This document shows, piece by piece, positions 1 through 8,570 of a DNA stretch of 64,000 bases. The notes below the pieces were generated by a model, which had not been told where the DNA came from, searched no databases, and worked only from the letters and a program-made list of their open reading frames with translations. This DNA comes from Burkholderia sp. FERM BP-3421 (GTDB lineage Bacteria; Pseudomonadota; Gammaproteobacteria; Burkholderiales; Burkholderiaceae). The DNA is taken from contig NZ_CP117781.1 of the NCBI RefSeq assembly GCF_028657905.1, forward strand, positions 806,001 to 870,000. Reading direction: 5' to 3'. Within the stretch, counting starts at the first letter, position 1. Each line of letters opens with the position of its first letter. Both the position numbers and the translations under genes were made by a program.

Positions 1-410
1 ATGCCGCGCCAGGTGCAGACGGGAAACGCGTCGCCCGCGTCGAACACGCCGAGATCCGATTCATAGAGATGGGTCTTGCGGTAGTGCAGACGGATCTCGC
101 CTTGCTCGTCGATCAGCAGTGCGGTGTTGAAGCAACGCGCGCCGTCGCGTTCCGCGCAGCCGATCGCGACGGCGACCCGGGCCGCGTGCGCGGCGTCGCG
201 CACCGCGCGGATCGACGCGCCGTCGACGGGTTCCGCCAGCAGGCCGACGTTGTCCGGAGTGGGAAAGCCTTGCAGGTAGGTCTCGGAGAACACCACGAGG
301 TCGGTCTGCCCGCGCGCGGCCGCGATGTGCGCCAGCGCTTTGGCGAGATTGTCGCGAAGCGCGCCGTCGCGCAGCGAGGACTGGATCAGGCGGAGGCGAA
401 GGGGCTTCAT
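1..410 (-). CDS. Nitrilase-superfamily carbon-nitrogen hydrolase (N-terminal part, runs off the window)
   Basis: The first 136 residues are present; the gene continues beyond position 1. The N-terminus reads MKPLRLRLIQSSLRDGALRD, a first strand typical of amidohydrolases of this superfamily. E43 in VVFSETYLQGF is the expected catalytic glutamate and K112 in LHYRKTHLYESD the expected catalytic lysine; the nucleophilic cysteine would lie outside the window. The start codon overlaps the stop of the upstream permease gene in an ATGA arrangement, so the two are translationally coupled. It is the last visible gene of the ureohydrolase/transporter operon. Inference: it may deamidate an amide handled by the same pathway, for example 4-guanidinobutyramide. 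The substrate cannot be read from sequence. Confidence 0.88.
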   Translation of the reverse strand, partial: MKPLRLRLIQSSLRDGALRDNLAKALAHIAAARGQTDLVVFSETYLQGFPTPDNVGLLAEPVDGASIRAVRDAAHAARVAVAIGCAERDGARCFNTALLIDEQGEIRLHYRKTHLYESDLGVFDAGDAFPVCTWRG

Positions 411-1933
411 CGGCGGGGCGTCGAGGAGGAGGGCCGGGCCGGCTCGTCGAGCCCGGCGATGATGCGCGCTTCGCGCGACAGATCCAGCGAGCGCGACAGC
501 AGCGCATAGATCCCGCCCGCGGCGACGAGGCCGACCAGCCACGCGACGTCGACGCCGCCGAGCTGTTTCGCGAGCGGCCCGACGAATACGTCGCGTCCCG
601 TATCGGCATCGCTGATCGAAAAGAATGGAACCATCGCGGCGAAGCCGAGCAGGTACGCCGCGATGCCGCGCGCCTGCCACGCGCCGTAGATCCCGTGCGG
701 CGTGAAGAAATGCGGGATCGCATAGCGGCCGCGCCGCACGCAGAAGTAGTCGACCAGATTGACCGCAGTCCACGGCACGAGGAAGTACAGCATCAGCACG
801 AGGAACGTGTGCAGCAGCGCGATGCCGTTGCCGCGGATCGTCAGTACGCACAGCAGCACGCCGACGCTGATCGCGGCGATCGCACCGACCCGCGCGCGCC
901 GGGTCGGCCGGATCGGCGTCAGCGAATCGATGCCGGTCAGCACCGTCAGCATCGCGCTGTACAGGTTGAGCGCGATGATCGGCAGAAAGCCCGCGAGCGA
1001 CACGATCACGATCAGCGGCCCCAGCCCCGGCGCGAGCCCGGCGCCGATCCGATACAGCGCGAGCAGCGCATCGGCCGCGTGCAGTTCCTGCGCGAGCCAT
1101 GCGCCGAGCCCGATCATCCATGCGCCCGACAGCGACGCGCCGGCGAACACCACGGCGATCAGTTTCGCGCGGCTCGTGTGCTTCGGCAGGTAACGCGAGT
1201 AATCGGAGACATAGGGCGCATACGAGATGTTGTAGCTGGCCGCGATCGCGAACTGGGCCGCGAATGCGATGCCGCCGAAGCCCGGCGGGATCGCGCGCGG
1301 GCCGTCCGGCAGCGGGGCGTGACCGATCAGCAGCGCGAGCGTGACGAGCAGATAGAGCGGCAGCGTCGCATACAGCGCCCACCTGAACGCGCGATGCATA
1401 AGGTCGTGGCCGTAGATCGCGAGCAGCGCGCCCGCCGCGATCGCGCTGGCCGCCACCGCCGCGCCGTCGAGGCCGAACACGTTGCGCACGCCGTCGACCA
1501 TCAGCGACACGTTGACGACATTGAAGCCGACGAACACGAACAGGGTTGCCAGCAGCGCGACGATCACGCCGCGATAGCCGAACTGCGCCCGCGACTGGAT
1601 CATCTGAGGCAGGCCCATTTCCGGCCCCTGCGATCCGTGGAAGGCCATGAACAGCGTGCCGAACATGATTCCGAGCGCGCCGGCGAGCGTCGTCCAACCG
1701 GCCGACAGGCCCATCGACGGACCGACGAAGCCGATCGAGATCGTGAAGAAATGGAAATTGCCGAGGAACCAGAACGGCCCCTGGCTCGCGAGCCGCGCGT
1801 GCCGTTCGTGTTCGGGGATGTAGTCGATCGAACGCTGTTCGATCGAGAGGCTCGGTGGCGAGAGGCCCGCTGGCGAGAGGCTCGGTGGCGCATCGGCATG
1901 CGCGGCGTGGTCGGAGGTGGGCAACTGGGGCAT
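407..1933 (-). CDS. NCS1-family nucleobase/cation symporter (cytosine/purine/hydantoin-type permease)
   Basis: This 508-aa inner-membrane protein has about twelve hydrophobic segments. The stretch SYNISYAPYVSDYSRYLP (near the middle) and the first-helix region GPFWFLGNFHFFTISIGFVG are characteristic of NCS1 permeases related to CodB and PucI, which import nucleobases or similar ring compounds with a cation. The hydrophilic N-terminus carries three pentapeptides (PPSLS, PAGLS, PPSLS, residues 16-30) encoded by a 15-bp tandem repeat. The chosen ATG is the first plausible one upstream of the family-conserved region. The gene lies 101 bp downstream of the MHS transporter and overlaps the nitrilase-family gene by 4 bp. 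Substrate unknown; the context suggests a nitrogen-rich compound. Confidence 0.88.
   Translation of the reverse strand: MPQLPTSDHAAHADAPPSLSPAGLSPPSLSIEQRSIDYIPEHERHARLASQGPFWFLGNFHFFTISIGFVGPSMGLSAGWTTLAGALGIMFGTLFMAFHGSQGPEMGLPQMIQSRAQFGYRGVIVALLATLFVFVGFNVVNVSLMVDGVRNVFGLDGAAVAASAIAAGALLAIYGHDLMHRAFRWALYATLPLYLLVTLALLIGHAPLPDGPRAIPPGFGGIAFAAQFAIAASYNISYAPYVSDYSRYLPKHTSRAKLIAVVFAGASLSGAWMIGLGAWLAQELHAADALLALYRIGAGLAPGLGPLIVIVSLAGFLPIIALNLYSAMLTVLTGIDSLTPIRPTRRARVGAIAAISVGVLLCVLTIRGNGIALLHTFLVLMLYFLVPWTAVNLVDYFCVRRGRYAIPHFFTPHGIYGAWQARGIAAYLLGFAAMVPFFSISDADTGRDVFVGPLAKQLGGVDVAWLVGLVAAGGIYALLSRSLDLSREARIIAGLDEPARPSSSTPRR
1845..1889. repeat. Three tandem 15-bp repeats inside the NCS1 permease gene
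   Basis: Three consecutive 15-bp units, the first and third identical and the second differing at two positions, encode the PPSLS/PAGLS/PPSLS segment near the permease N-terminus. Because the unit is a multiple of three, gain or loss of units would keep the reading frame. Confidence 0.9.
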
Positions 1934-2034
1934 CGGATCCGCTCCGCGGCGTGAGACGCCGTCGCGCGGCAGTCCGCGCGACGGCATGGAACCAGGACCC
2001 GCGCGGCGCGCGGGCGCGCAAGACGACCGCCTGC

Positions 2035-3363
2035 CTACAGTCCCGCGGTGGTTTGCGGCATCCGGGCCTGCGCGACGCCTGCCGCGTCGGCCTGCTCGAC
2101 GTCGCCCGTGCGGCGCGCGATCAGCCACACGCACACGGACGACAGGATCGCGGCGGCGGTGTACTGCAACGCGAGCGGCCACCAGGCCGGCGTGCTGTTC
2201 TGCGCGATCACGGTCGCGACGAGCGGCGTCAGCCCGCCCGCGAGCGCGCCGCATACCTGGTAGGCGATCGAGATGGCCGTGTAGCGGATGCGCGCGGCGA
2301 AGATGCCGCTGACGAAGCCCGCGATCACCGAGTAATAGCCCGATTCGGCGATCGTCGCGAGGCCGACGCCGAGCGTGATCGACAGCGGCGTGCCGACCTG
2401 CACGAGCGGCAGCATGATGAACGGCACCACCATCGCCCACGCGCCGGTGATCAGCAGCACCCGCGTCGTGCCGAAGCGCTGTGCGAGGAACGCCGCGCCC
2501 AGCTGCACGATGAACTGCAGGACTGCGACCACGGTCATGCATTGCAGCACCATCGAGCGTTCGAGCGACAGGAACTGGGTCGCGTAGCTGATCATGAAAA
2601 TGTTGCTGAAGTACACACCGGCGATGCCATAGACGTTCGCGCCGATCGCGAGCAGCAGCAGCTTCCAGTGGCGGAAGGCTTCGCGCACCGGATTGGCGGC
2701 CGTCTCGCCGCTTTGCCGCACGGCCTCGAACTCCGGCGATTCCGAGACGCTCGCGCGGATCACGAAGCCGACCACCAGCAGCACCGCGCTCGCGAGGAAC
2801 GGCAGGCGCCAGCCCCAGCTCATCAGGTCGTCCTTTGAGAGCGTGCTGATCGCGCCGAACGCGAGCATCGACAGGATCAGGCCGCTCGCGCTGCCGAGCT
2901 GAGCGAACGAGGCGAAGAAGGTGCGCTTGCCGGGCGGCGCGTGCTCGCCGGCGAGCAGCACCGCGCCGCCCCATTCGCCGCCGACCGCGATGCCTTGCAG
3001 CACGCGCATCAGCACGAGCAGCACGGGGGCGATCACGCCGGCCTGCGCGTAGGTCGGCAGGAGGCCGATCGCGACGGTGGCGAGCGCCATCAGGATCAAG
3101 GTCGCGAGCAGCGAGCGCTTGCGGCCGTAGCGGTCGCCGAGATAGCCGAACAGCATGCCGCCGAGCGGCCGCGCGAAGAAGCCGACCGCGAACGAGCCGA
3201 ACGACGCGAGCAGGCTGACGAAGCGGTTCTCGCCGGGAAAGAACAGCGGGCCGAACACGATCGCCGCGGCGGTCGCGTAGCTGTAGAAGTCGTACCACTC
3301 GATCGTGGTGCCGACGAACGAAGCGAGCGCCGCGCGGCGCGGCTGCTTGACGGGCGGTTTCAT
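2035..3363 (-). CDS. MFS transporter, metabolite:H+ symporter (MHS) family
   Basis: This 442-aa protein with about twelve predicted transmembrane helices has the MHS signature FVGTTIEWYDFYSYA in helix 1 (residues 17-30) and a clear MFS motif A, GYLGDRYGRKR (residues 73-83). The family imports organic acids and related metabolites with protons (ProP, KgtP and ShiA are members). The start ATG is preceded by a purine-rich GGAGGA ribosome-binding site. It sits 38 bp downstream of the ureohydrolase and 101 bp upstream of the NCS1 permease, so it is probably co-transcribed with both. Two different importers in one small operon suggest that two substrates, or a precursor and its breakdown product, are taken up. 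Confidence 0.9.
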   Translation of the reverse strand: MKPPVKQPRRAALASFVGTTIEWYDFYSYATAAAIVFGPLFFPGENRFVSLLASFGSFAVGFFARPLGGMLFGYLGDRYGRKRSLLATLILMALATVAIGLLPTYAQAGVIAPVLLVLMRVLQGIAVGGEWGGAVLLAGEHAPPGKRTFFASFAQLGSASGLILSMLAFGAISTLSKDDLMSWGWRLPFLASAVLLVVGFVIRASVSESPEFEAVRQSGETAANPVREAFRHWKLLLLAIGANVYGIAGVYFSNIFMISYATQFLSLERSMVLQCMTVVAVLQFIVQLGAAFLAQRFGTTRVLLITGAWAMVVPFIMLPLVQVGTPLSITLGVGLATIAESGYYSVIAGFVSGIFAARIRYTAISIAYQVCGALAGGLTPLVATVIAQNSTPAWWPLALQYTAAAILSSVCVWLIARRTGDVEQADAAGVAQARMPQTTAGL

Positions 3364-3401
3364 CCGGGTGTCTCCTCCAGGCTTTTCTTGTCGTGGTCCG
3401 G

Positions 3402-4358
3402 TCAGTCGCGGTAGGCGACGCCGGGCAGCACGCACAGCAATTCGTAGGCGAGGTTCGCGCCGAGCAGTGCGGTCGTGCCGAACGGATCGTAAGGCGGCGC
3501 GACTTCGACGAGATCGCAGCCGACGATGTTCAGGCCATGCGCGCCGCGCACGATCTCGAGCGCCTGCGGCACCGTGAGGCCGGCGATTTCCGGCGTGCCG
3601 GTGCCCGGCGCGTAGGCCGGATCGATGCCGTCGATGTCGAAGCTGATGTAGACGGGCGTGTCGCCGATCTGCTCGCGCACCTCGCGCATCAGCGGCGCGA
3701 GCGACTGGTTCCAGCAGGCTTCGGCCTGCACCACGCGGAAGCCCTGCTCGCGGCACCAGTCGAAGTCCTCGGCCGCGTAGCCGGTGCCGCGCAGGCCGAT
3801 CTGCACGACCCGCGAGCATTCGAGCAGGCCTTCCTCGACCGCGCGGCGGAACGGCGTGCCGTGCGCGATCTTCTCGCCCATCATCGTGTCGTTCACGTCG
3901 GCGTGCGCATCGACGTGGATCAATGCAACCTTGCCGTGCTTGCGATGGATCGCGCGCAGGATCGGCAGCGCGATCGTGTGGTCGCCGCCGAGCGTGATCG
4001 GCTTGCAGTCGTGGCGCAGGATCGCATCGTAGGCGGCCTCGATGCGGGCGATCGAATCGTGCAGGTTGTACGGGTTGATCGCGACGTCGCCGACGTCGGC
4101 GATCTGCAGCGAATCGAACGGCGCCGCGCGGGTCGCCATGTTGTACGGGCGCAGCAGCACCGATTCCGCGCGGATCTGGCGCGGCCCGAAGCGCGCGCCG
4201 GTGCGGTTCGAGGTGCCGAGGTCGAACGGCACGCCGACGAAGCAGGCGTCGAGACCCTCGGCGCTCTGCACGTGCGGCAGGCGCATCATGGTCGCGATGC
4301 CGCCGCTGCGCGGCATCTCGTTGCCGCCGAGCGGCTGGTTGAAGTGATCGGCTGTCAT
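3402..4358 (-). CDS. Agmatinase-type ureohydrolase (agmatinase, guanidinobutyrase or guanidinopropionase)
   Basis: This 318-aa member of the arginase/agmatinase family hydrolyses a guanidino group to urea and an amine. All six metal ligands are visible: H127 (GGDHT), D150/H152/D154 (VDAHAD) and D241/D243 (SFDIDGIDPAYAPG), which hold a binuclear manganese centre in the family. The start at 4358 places MTADHFNQPLGGNEMPR at the N-terminus, which resembles guanidinobutyrase and guanidinopropionase starts more than short agmatinases; this is a weak indication. It is the first gene of the leftward operon with two importers and an amidohydrolase, and a LysR gene diverges from it. That context favours catabolism of an external guanidino acid over polyamine synthesis, but the substrate is an inference. 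Confidence 0.87.
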   Translation of the reverse strand: MTADHFNQPLGGNEMPRSGGIATMMRLPHVQSAEGLDACFVGVPFDLGTSNRTGARFGPRQIRAESVLLRPYNMATRAAPFDSLQIADVGDVAINPYNLHDSIARIEAAYDAILRHDCKPITLGGDHTIALPILRAIHRKHGKVALIHVDAHADVNDTMMGEKIAHGTPFRRAVEEGLLECSRVVQIGLRGTGYAAEDFDWCREQGFRVVQAEACWNQSLAPLMREVREQIGDTPVYISFDIDGIDPAYAPGTGTPEIAGLTVPQALEIVRGAHGLNIVGCDLVEVAPPYDPFGTTALLGANLAYELLCVLPGVAYRD

Positions 4359-4467
4359 GGGGCGATTCGTATGGGTTCGTTCAGGGGTTGCCGTATCATT
4401 CGACGCGGCGTGACGCGTAGTTGTACGCGTTGACGCCTGAAAGAAGAATGCGAAGGTTTCGACGTAA

Positions 4468-4487
4468 ACATCGATGAAAATCGATGT
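4468..4487. promoter_or_regulatory. Perfect 8-bp inverted repeat, probable LysR operator
   Basis: ACATCGAT and ATCGATGT flank the 4-bp spacer GAAA. The repeat lies 18 bp upstream of the GTG start of the LysR gene, in the divergent intergenic region shared with the ureohydrolase operon. Position and symmetry fit a LysR binding or autoregulation site; binding has not been shown. Confidence 0.6.
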
Positions 4488-4505
4488 AAGCAACAGGAGG
4501 CAGAC

Positions 4506-5417
4506 GTGCTGGGGAATCTATCGACGCTCGACCTGCGGCTGATCAGGGTTTTCCTGGCGGTGGTCGAGGCTGGTGGCGTGACGGCCGCGCAGACCATGCT
4601 CAATGTCGGCCAGTCGACCATCAGCGCGCAGCTGTCGACACTCGAGACCCGGCTCGGCTACCGGCTGTGCGAGCGCGGCCGCAGCGGCTTCCGGCTCACG
4701 CCGAAGGGGGAGCGCTTCCATGCGATGAGCCGCAAGCTGCTCGCGGCGCTCGATGAGTTCGGCAGCGCCGCGCGGCACATGGACAAGCAGCTGGTCGGCA
4801 CGCTCAGCATCGGCCTGATCGGCCATACGCCGGTCAGCCAGAACGCGCGGATCGCCGAGGCGATCGCCGCGTTCCGCACGCGCGACGAGGCGGTGCGCTT
4901 CTCGATCTCGGTGCGTCCGCCCGGCGATCTCGAGGAGCGGCTGCTGGGCGGCGAGATCCAGATCGCGGTCGGCTATTTCTGGCACCGCGTGCCGGCGCTC
5001 GACTACACGCCCTTGTTCGTCGAGCGGCAGGTCGCGTACTGCGGGCGCGGCCATCCGCTGTTCGCGCGCGCGGGCGCGCTGACGCCCGCCGACGCGGCGG
5101 GCCACGAGTGGGCGTGGCGGACCTACCCGCTGCCCGAGGCGCAGCTGTCGACCTCGCCCGATCGCGTCACGGGCACCGCCGACAACATGGAGGCGGTCGC
5201 GCTGCTGATCCTGTCCGGCCATCATCTCGGCTATCTGCCGCAGCACTTCGCGGCGCCGTACGTCGCCCAGGGCCTGCTCGCGGCGCTCAATCCGGACAGC
5301 CTGCGCTACGACGTGACGTTCCACATGGTCGTGGCCCGGCAGGCGCGCCAGAACCCGGTGGTGCAGGCGTTCCTCGAGGACCTGGCGCGCGCGCACGACG
5401 TGCCCGACGTCGACTGA
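4506..5417 (+). CDS. LysR-family transcriptional regulator of the adjacent ureohydrolase operon
   Basis: This 303-aa protein has the usual LysR layout: a winged helix-turn-helix at about residues 8-66 (FLAVVEAGGVTAAQTMLNVGQSTISAQLSTLE) and an effector-binding domain behind it. The GTG start is supported by an AGGAGG ribosome-binding site seven bases upstream. It is divergent from the ureohydrolase/transporter operon with an inverted repeat in between, so it is probably that operon's activator, responding to the imported substrate or a product. No other annotation is suggested by the sequence. Confidence 0.9.
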   Translation: MLGNLSTLDLRLIRVFLAVVEAGGVTAAQTMLNVGQSTISAQLSTLETRLGYRLCERGRSGFRLTPKGERFHAMSRKLLAALDEFGSAARHMDKQLVGTLSIGLIGHTPVSQNARIAEAIAAFRTRDEAVRFSISVRPPGDLEERLLGGEIQIAVGYFWHRVPALDYTPLFVERQVAYCGRGHPLFARAGALTPADAAGHEWAWRTYPLPEAQLSTSPDRVTGTADNMEAVALLILSGHHLGYLPQHFAAPYVAQGLLAALNPDSLRYDVTFHMVVARQARQNPVVQAFLEDLARAHDVPDVD

Positions 5418-5435
5418 GCGGCGCGGGGCGCGGGC

Positions 5436-5900
5436 TCAGGGAATCGGCAGCTCGGCGTCGCGCTTGACCTCGCGCAGCGACAGCGCCGATTCGATCGACG
5501 TCACGCCGGGCAGGACGCGCAGCGTGTCGCGCAGGAACATGCCGTAGTCGTCGAGGTCGTGCGCGACGACCTGCAACAGGTAATCCGCCGAGCCGGACAC
5601 GTTGTGGCAGGACAGGATCCGCGGGATGCCGAGCACCTCGCGCTCGAAGCGGTTCGCGACGGCGCGGTCGTGCACCGCGAAGCGCAGCAGGACGAACGCC
5701 ACCACGCCGAAGCCGAGCGCCTTGCGCGACAGCTGGCCGCGGTAGCGTTCGATATAGCCGTCGGCTTCGAGCCGCTTGAGCCGGCGCGTGCACGGCGTCT
5801 CGCTGAGGCCGACCGCCTCGGCGAGCCGCGCGATCGGGATGCGACCGTCCAGCTGCACCGCGGCGAGGATCGCGCGGTCGATTTTGTCGAGTTCGGGCAT
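5436..5900 (-). CDS. Lrp/AsnC-family transcriptional regulator
   Basis: This 154-aa protein starts with the standard Lrp DNA-binding domain (LDKIDRAILAAVQLDGRIPIARLAEAVGLSETPCTRRLKRLEADGYI, within residues 4-50) followed by the AsnC ligand-binding domain (HNVSGSADYLLQVVAHDLDDY). Proteins of this group sense amino acids. It is divergent from a LysE/RhtB exporter gene 134 bp away, the classic arrangement for an amino-acid-responsive regulator controlling its exporter. It converges with the preceding LysR gene (18 bp between stops). Confidence 0.93.
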   Translation of the reverse strand: MPELDKIDRAILAAVQLDGRIPIARLAEAVGLSETPCTRRLKRLEADGYIERYRGQLSRKALGFGVVAFVLLRFAVHDRAVANRFEREVLGIPRILSCHNVSGSADYLLQVVAHDLDDYGMFLRDTLRVLPGVTSIESALSLREVKRDAELPIP

Positions 5901-6034
5901 GTGGGTGGAAGGTGCTAAAGGTTGGTTGATTCTTAGTGTATTCCACTTTGCAGAAGCAGCCGAATCGCCAATTTAGCCAATAAACCCTCCTGCCGCGGAT
6001 GCAACATGGAGGCCTTCAGAACCGAGGCCCGATC

Positions 6035-6661
6035 ATGATTTCCGCCCACCTGCTGCTCGTCTACATTGCCGCTGTCGCGGCCATCTATGCGCTGCCGGGA
6101 CCGGACATGGCGCTGGTGTTGCAGACCAGCATCGGCCGCGGCGCCCGCCCGGGGCTCGCGGCGGCGGCGGGGCTCGGGCTCGCGCGCGGCGTGCACGTGA
6201 TGCTGTCCGCATGCGGGGTCGCCGCGCTGCTGCGCAGCGCGCCGTGGCTCTACGAGATCGTCCGCTACGGCGGCGCGGCCTACCTGGCCTATGTCGCGCT
6301 GCAGATCTTCCGCTCGCCGATGTTCGCGCTGGCCGGCGAGGCCGGTGAGCAGCCGGCCGGCCAGTTGCGCCAGAGCTTCACGAAGGGCCTGCTGACCAAT
6401 CTGCTGAATCCGAAGGCGCTGCTGTTCTGCTCGGTGCTGCTGCCGCAGTTCGTTGCGCCGGGCGCCGGGCCGGTGTTCGCGCAGATGCTCGAACTGGGCG
6501 CGCTGCTCGTGCTGATCGGCGCGTGTTTCGACGTTGCCTGCGTGTTCGGCGCGTCGCGGATCGCCGCGTGGATGCGCCGCCATCCGCTCGCGCAGACCGT
6601 GCAGCGCTGGACCTTCTCGGTCGCGCTGCTCGGGTTCGCGCTGCGTCTGTCGCTCGACTGA
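6035..6661 (+). CDS. LysE/RhtB-family amino acid exporter
   Basis: The 208-aa protein has about six hydrophobic helices and the LysE family hallmarks: LPGPDMALVLQTSIGRGARPGLAAAAGLGLARGVHV near the N-terminus and LLTNLLNPKALLFC in the middle. These proteins export amino acids or homoserine-type metabolites across the inner membrane. ATG 6035 was preferred over the in-frame ATG at 5999 because the family begins directly before the first helix (MISAHLLLVY); the longer form would add twelve polar residues. It is divergent from the Lrp/AsnC gene, which probably regulates it. Confidence 0.9.
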   Translation: MISAHLLLVYIAAVAAIYALPGPDMALVLQTSIGRGARPGLAAAAGLGLARGVHVMLSACGVAALLRSAPWLYEIVRYGGAAYLAYVALQIFRSPMFALAGEAGEQPAGQLRQSFTKGLLTNLLNPKALLFCSVLLPQFVAPGAGPVFAQMLELGALLVLIGACFDVACVFGASRIAAWMRRHPLAQTVQRWTFSVALLGFALRLSLD

Positions 6662-6912
6662 CGGTCGGCGCGCGCGAGGCCGGCCGTATCGACGCAACGA
6701 ACGGCTGCGACACCCGGCGCGCGCGCAAATAAAATCCCCGCGCAGGCTGCACGCGATCACAGCGCGTGCTTTACACTTCTCCCTCCATGCTTCGCGCGCC
6801 GTGCCGTCGGCGTTGCGTACCGCATTCGACATTCCGGCCGGAACCGCTTCCGGTCGGCCATGTCCGATTTCCTGGCAGTCCGTGCAACGCGGTAACCAAG
6901 GAGGGTCCGAAC

Positions 6913-8505
6913 ATGGCAAGACATCTTCACGCCGGCAATGAAGCGCAGGTCGCGGCCGAATCCACCTGTCTCGGCGCATGCGATCCCACCGAGACGATAC
7001 ATGTCACGGTGATGTTGCGACGGCAGGAAGAGCAGCATCTCGACACCTTGCTGAAAGGCCTCGCGCGCGGCGATCCGAACGCGAAGCCGGTCACGCGCGA
7101 GGCGTTCGCGCAGCGTTTCGGCGCCGCGCCCGCCGACGTCGCGAAACTCGAGGCGTTCGCGCGCGGGCATCAGTTGACCGTGGCGCGGGTCGACCCGGCG
7201 CAGAGCGTCGTCGTGCTGGCCGGCACCGTCGCGCAGGTCGAGGCGGCCTTCGGCGTGACGCTGCAACGTTTCGAACACCGCACCATCGGCCAGTACCGCG
7301 CCCGCACCGGCGCGATCACGCTGCCCGACGACCTGAGCGATACGGTCACCGCCGTGCTGGGGCTCGACACCCGGCCGGCCGCGCGGCCGCATTTCCGGTT
7401 CCGGCCGCCGTTCCAGCCCGCGCTCGGGGGCGCGGCGGTCACCTTCACGCCGCCCCAGCTCGCCGCGCTGTACGACTTCCCGGCCGGCGACGGCGCGGGC
7501 CAGTGCATCGCGCTGATCGAACTCGGCGGCGGTTATGCGCCCGACGACATCAACCGGTATTTCAACGGCCTCGGCCTGGCGAAGACGCCGACGCTCGTCG
7601 ACGTGAACGTCGGCGCCGGACGCAATGCGCCGACCGGCGATCCGAACGGGCCGGACGGCGAGGTCGCGCTCGACATCGAGGTCGCGGGTGCGATCGCGCC
7701 CGGCGCGACGATCGCCGTCTATTTCGCGCAGAACAGCGACGCGGGCTTCATCCAGGCGGTCAACCAGGCGGTGCACGACACCGCGAACCGGCCCTCCGTG
7801 ATCTCGATCAGCTAGGGCGGCCCGGAGGCCGCCTGGTCGTCGCAGTCCCTGCAGGCGTTCAACCGGGTGCTGCAATCGGCCGCCGCGGTCGGCGTGACGG
7901 TGTGCGCGGCGTCCGGCGACAGCGGCTCCGACGAAGGCCTGCAGGACGGCGTGAACCACGTCGACTTCCCGGCGTCGAGCCCCTATGCGCTGGCCTGCGG
8001 CGGCACCACGCTCCAGGCGCTGCCCGGCCAGGGCATCCGCGCGGAGACCGTGTGGAACGACACGGCGTCGGGCGGCGGCGCGAGCGGCGGCGGCGTGAGC
8101 ACGGTGTTCGACCTGCCGGCGTGGCAGCAAGGCCTGAGCGTGACGGCGAGCGACGGCGGGCAGACGAGCCCGCTGGCCAAGCGCGGGGTGCCGGACGTGG
8201 CGGGCGATGCGTCGCCGCAGACGGGCTACGAGGTCTCGGTGGCGGGCACGGCCGCGGTGATGGGCGGCACGAGCGCGGTCGCGCCGCTGTGGGCGGCGCT
8301 GATCGCACGGATCAACGCGGCGGCGGGCAGCGCGGCCGGCTGGCTGAATCCGACGCTGTACGCGAACCCGGGCGCGTTGCGCGACGTCACGCAGGGCAAC
8401 AACGGCGCATATGCGGCGTCGCCGGGCTGGGACGCGTGCACGGGGCTGGGCAGCCCCGACGGGGCGAAGCTGGCCGCCGCGCTGAAGGGCAAGTCCGCCG
8501 CCTAG
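6913..8505 (+). pseudogene. Sedolisin (S53 serine-carboxyl peptidase, pro-kumamolisin type) interrupted by an in-frame TAG
   Basis: The reading frame runs from ATG 6913 (AAGGAGG ribosome-binding site) to 8505, but codon 301 (7813-7815) is TAG. The codons around it spell SIS-stop-GGPE, where sedolisins have SISWGGPE, so a single TGG-to-TAG change explains the break. The pro-domain is at about residues 25-175. Catalytic E250 and D254 (GEVALDIEVAG) lie before the stop; the oxyanion Asp 336 (ASGDSGSDEG) and nucleophile S454 (GGTSAVAP) lie after it. The truncated product cannot be active. Every other residue downstream is intact, so the lesion is recent, a sequencing error, or suppressed. The peptidases of this family are acid-active secreted enzymes. 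The next gene is another peptidase. Confidence 0.9.
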
Positions 8506-8570
8506 CGGCGGACGGGCGGAATTGACGAATTCGTTCATGCACCACCAATAGAACCAGAAGGAGCAGCTCG

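Noticed and set aside
407..3298. A 963-codon minus-strand reading frame spanning several genes
   Set aside because: Only its lower part is the NCS1 permease; the rest is an Arg-rich reading of the MHS gene in another frame.
5999..6034. A longer start for the LysE gene at 5999
   Set aside because: Adds twelve polar residues ahead of helix 1 and has no ribosome-binding site; the family starts at MISAHLL.
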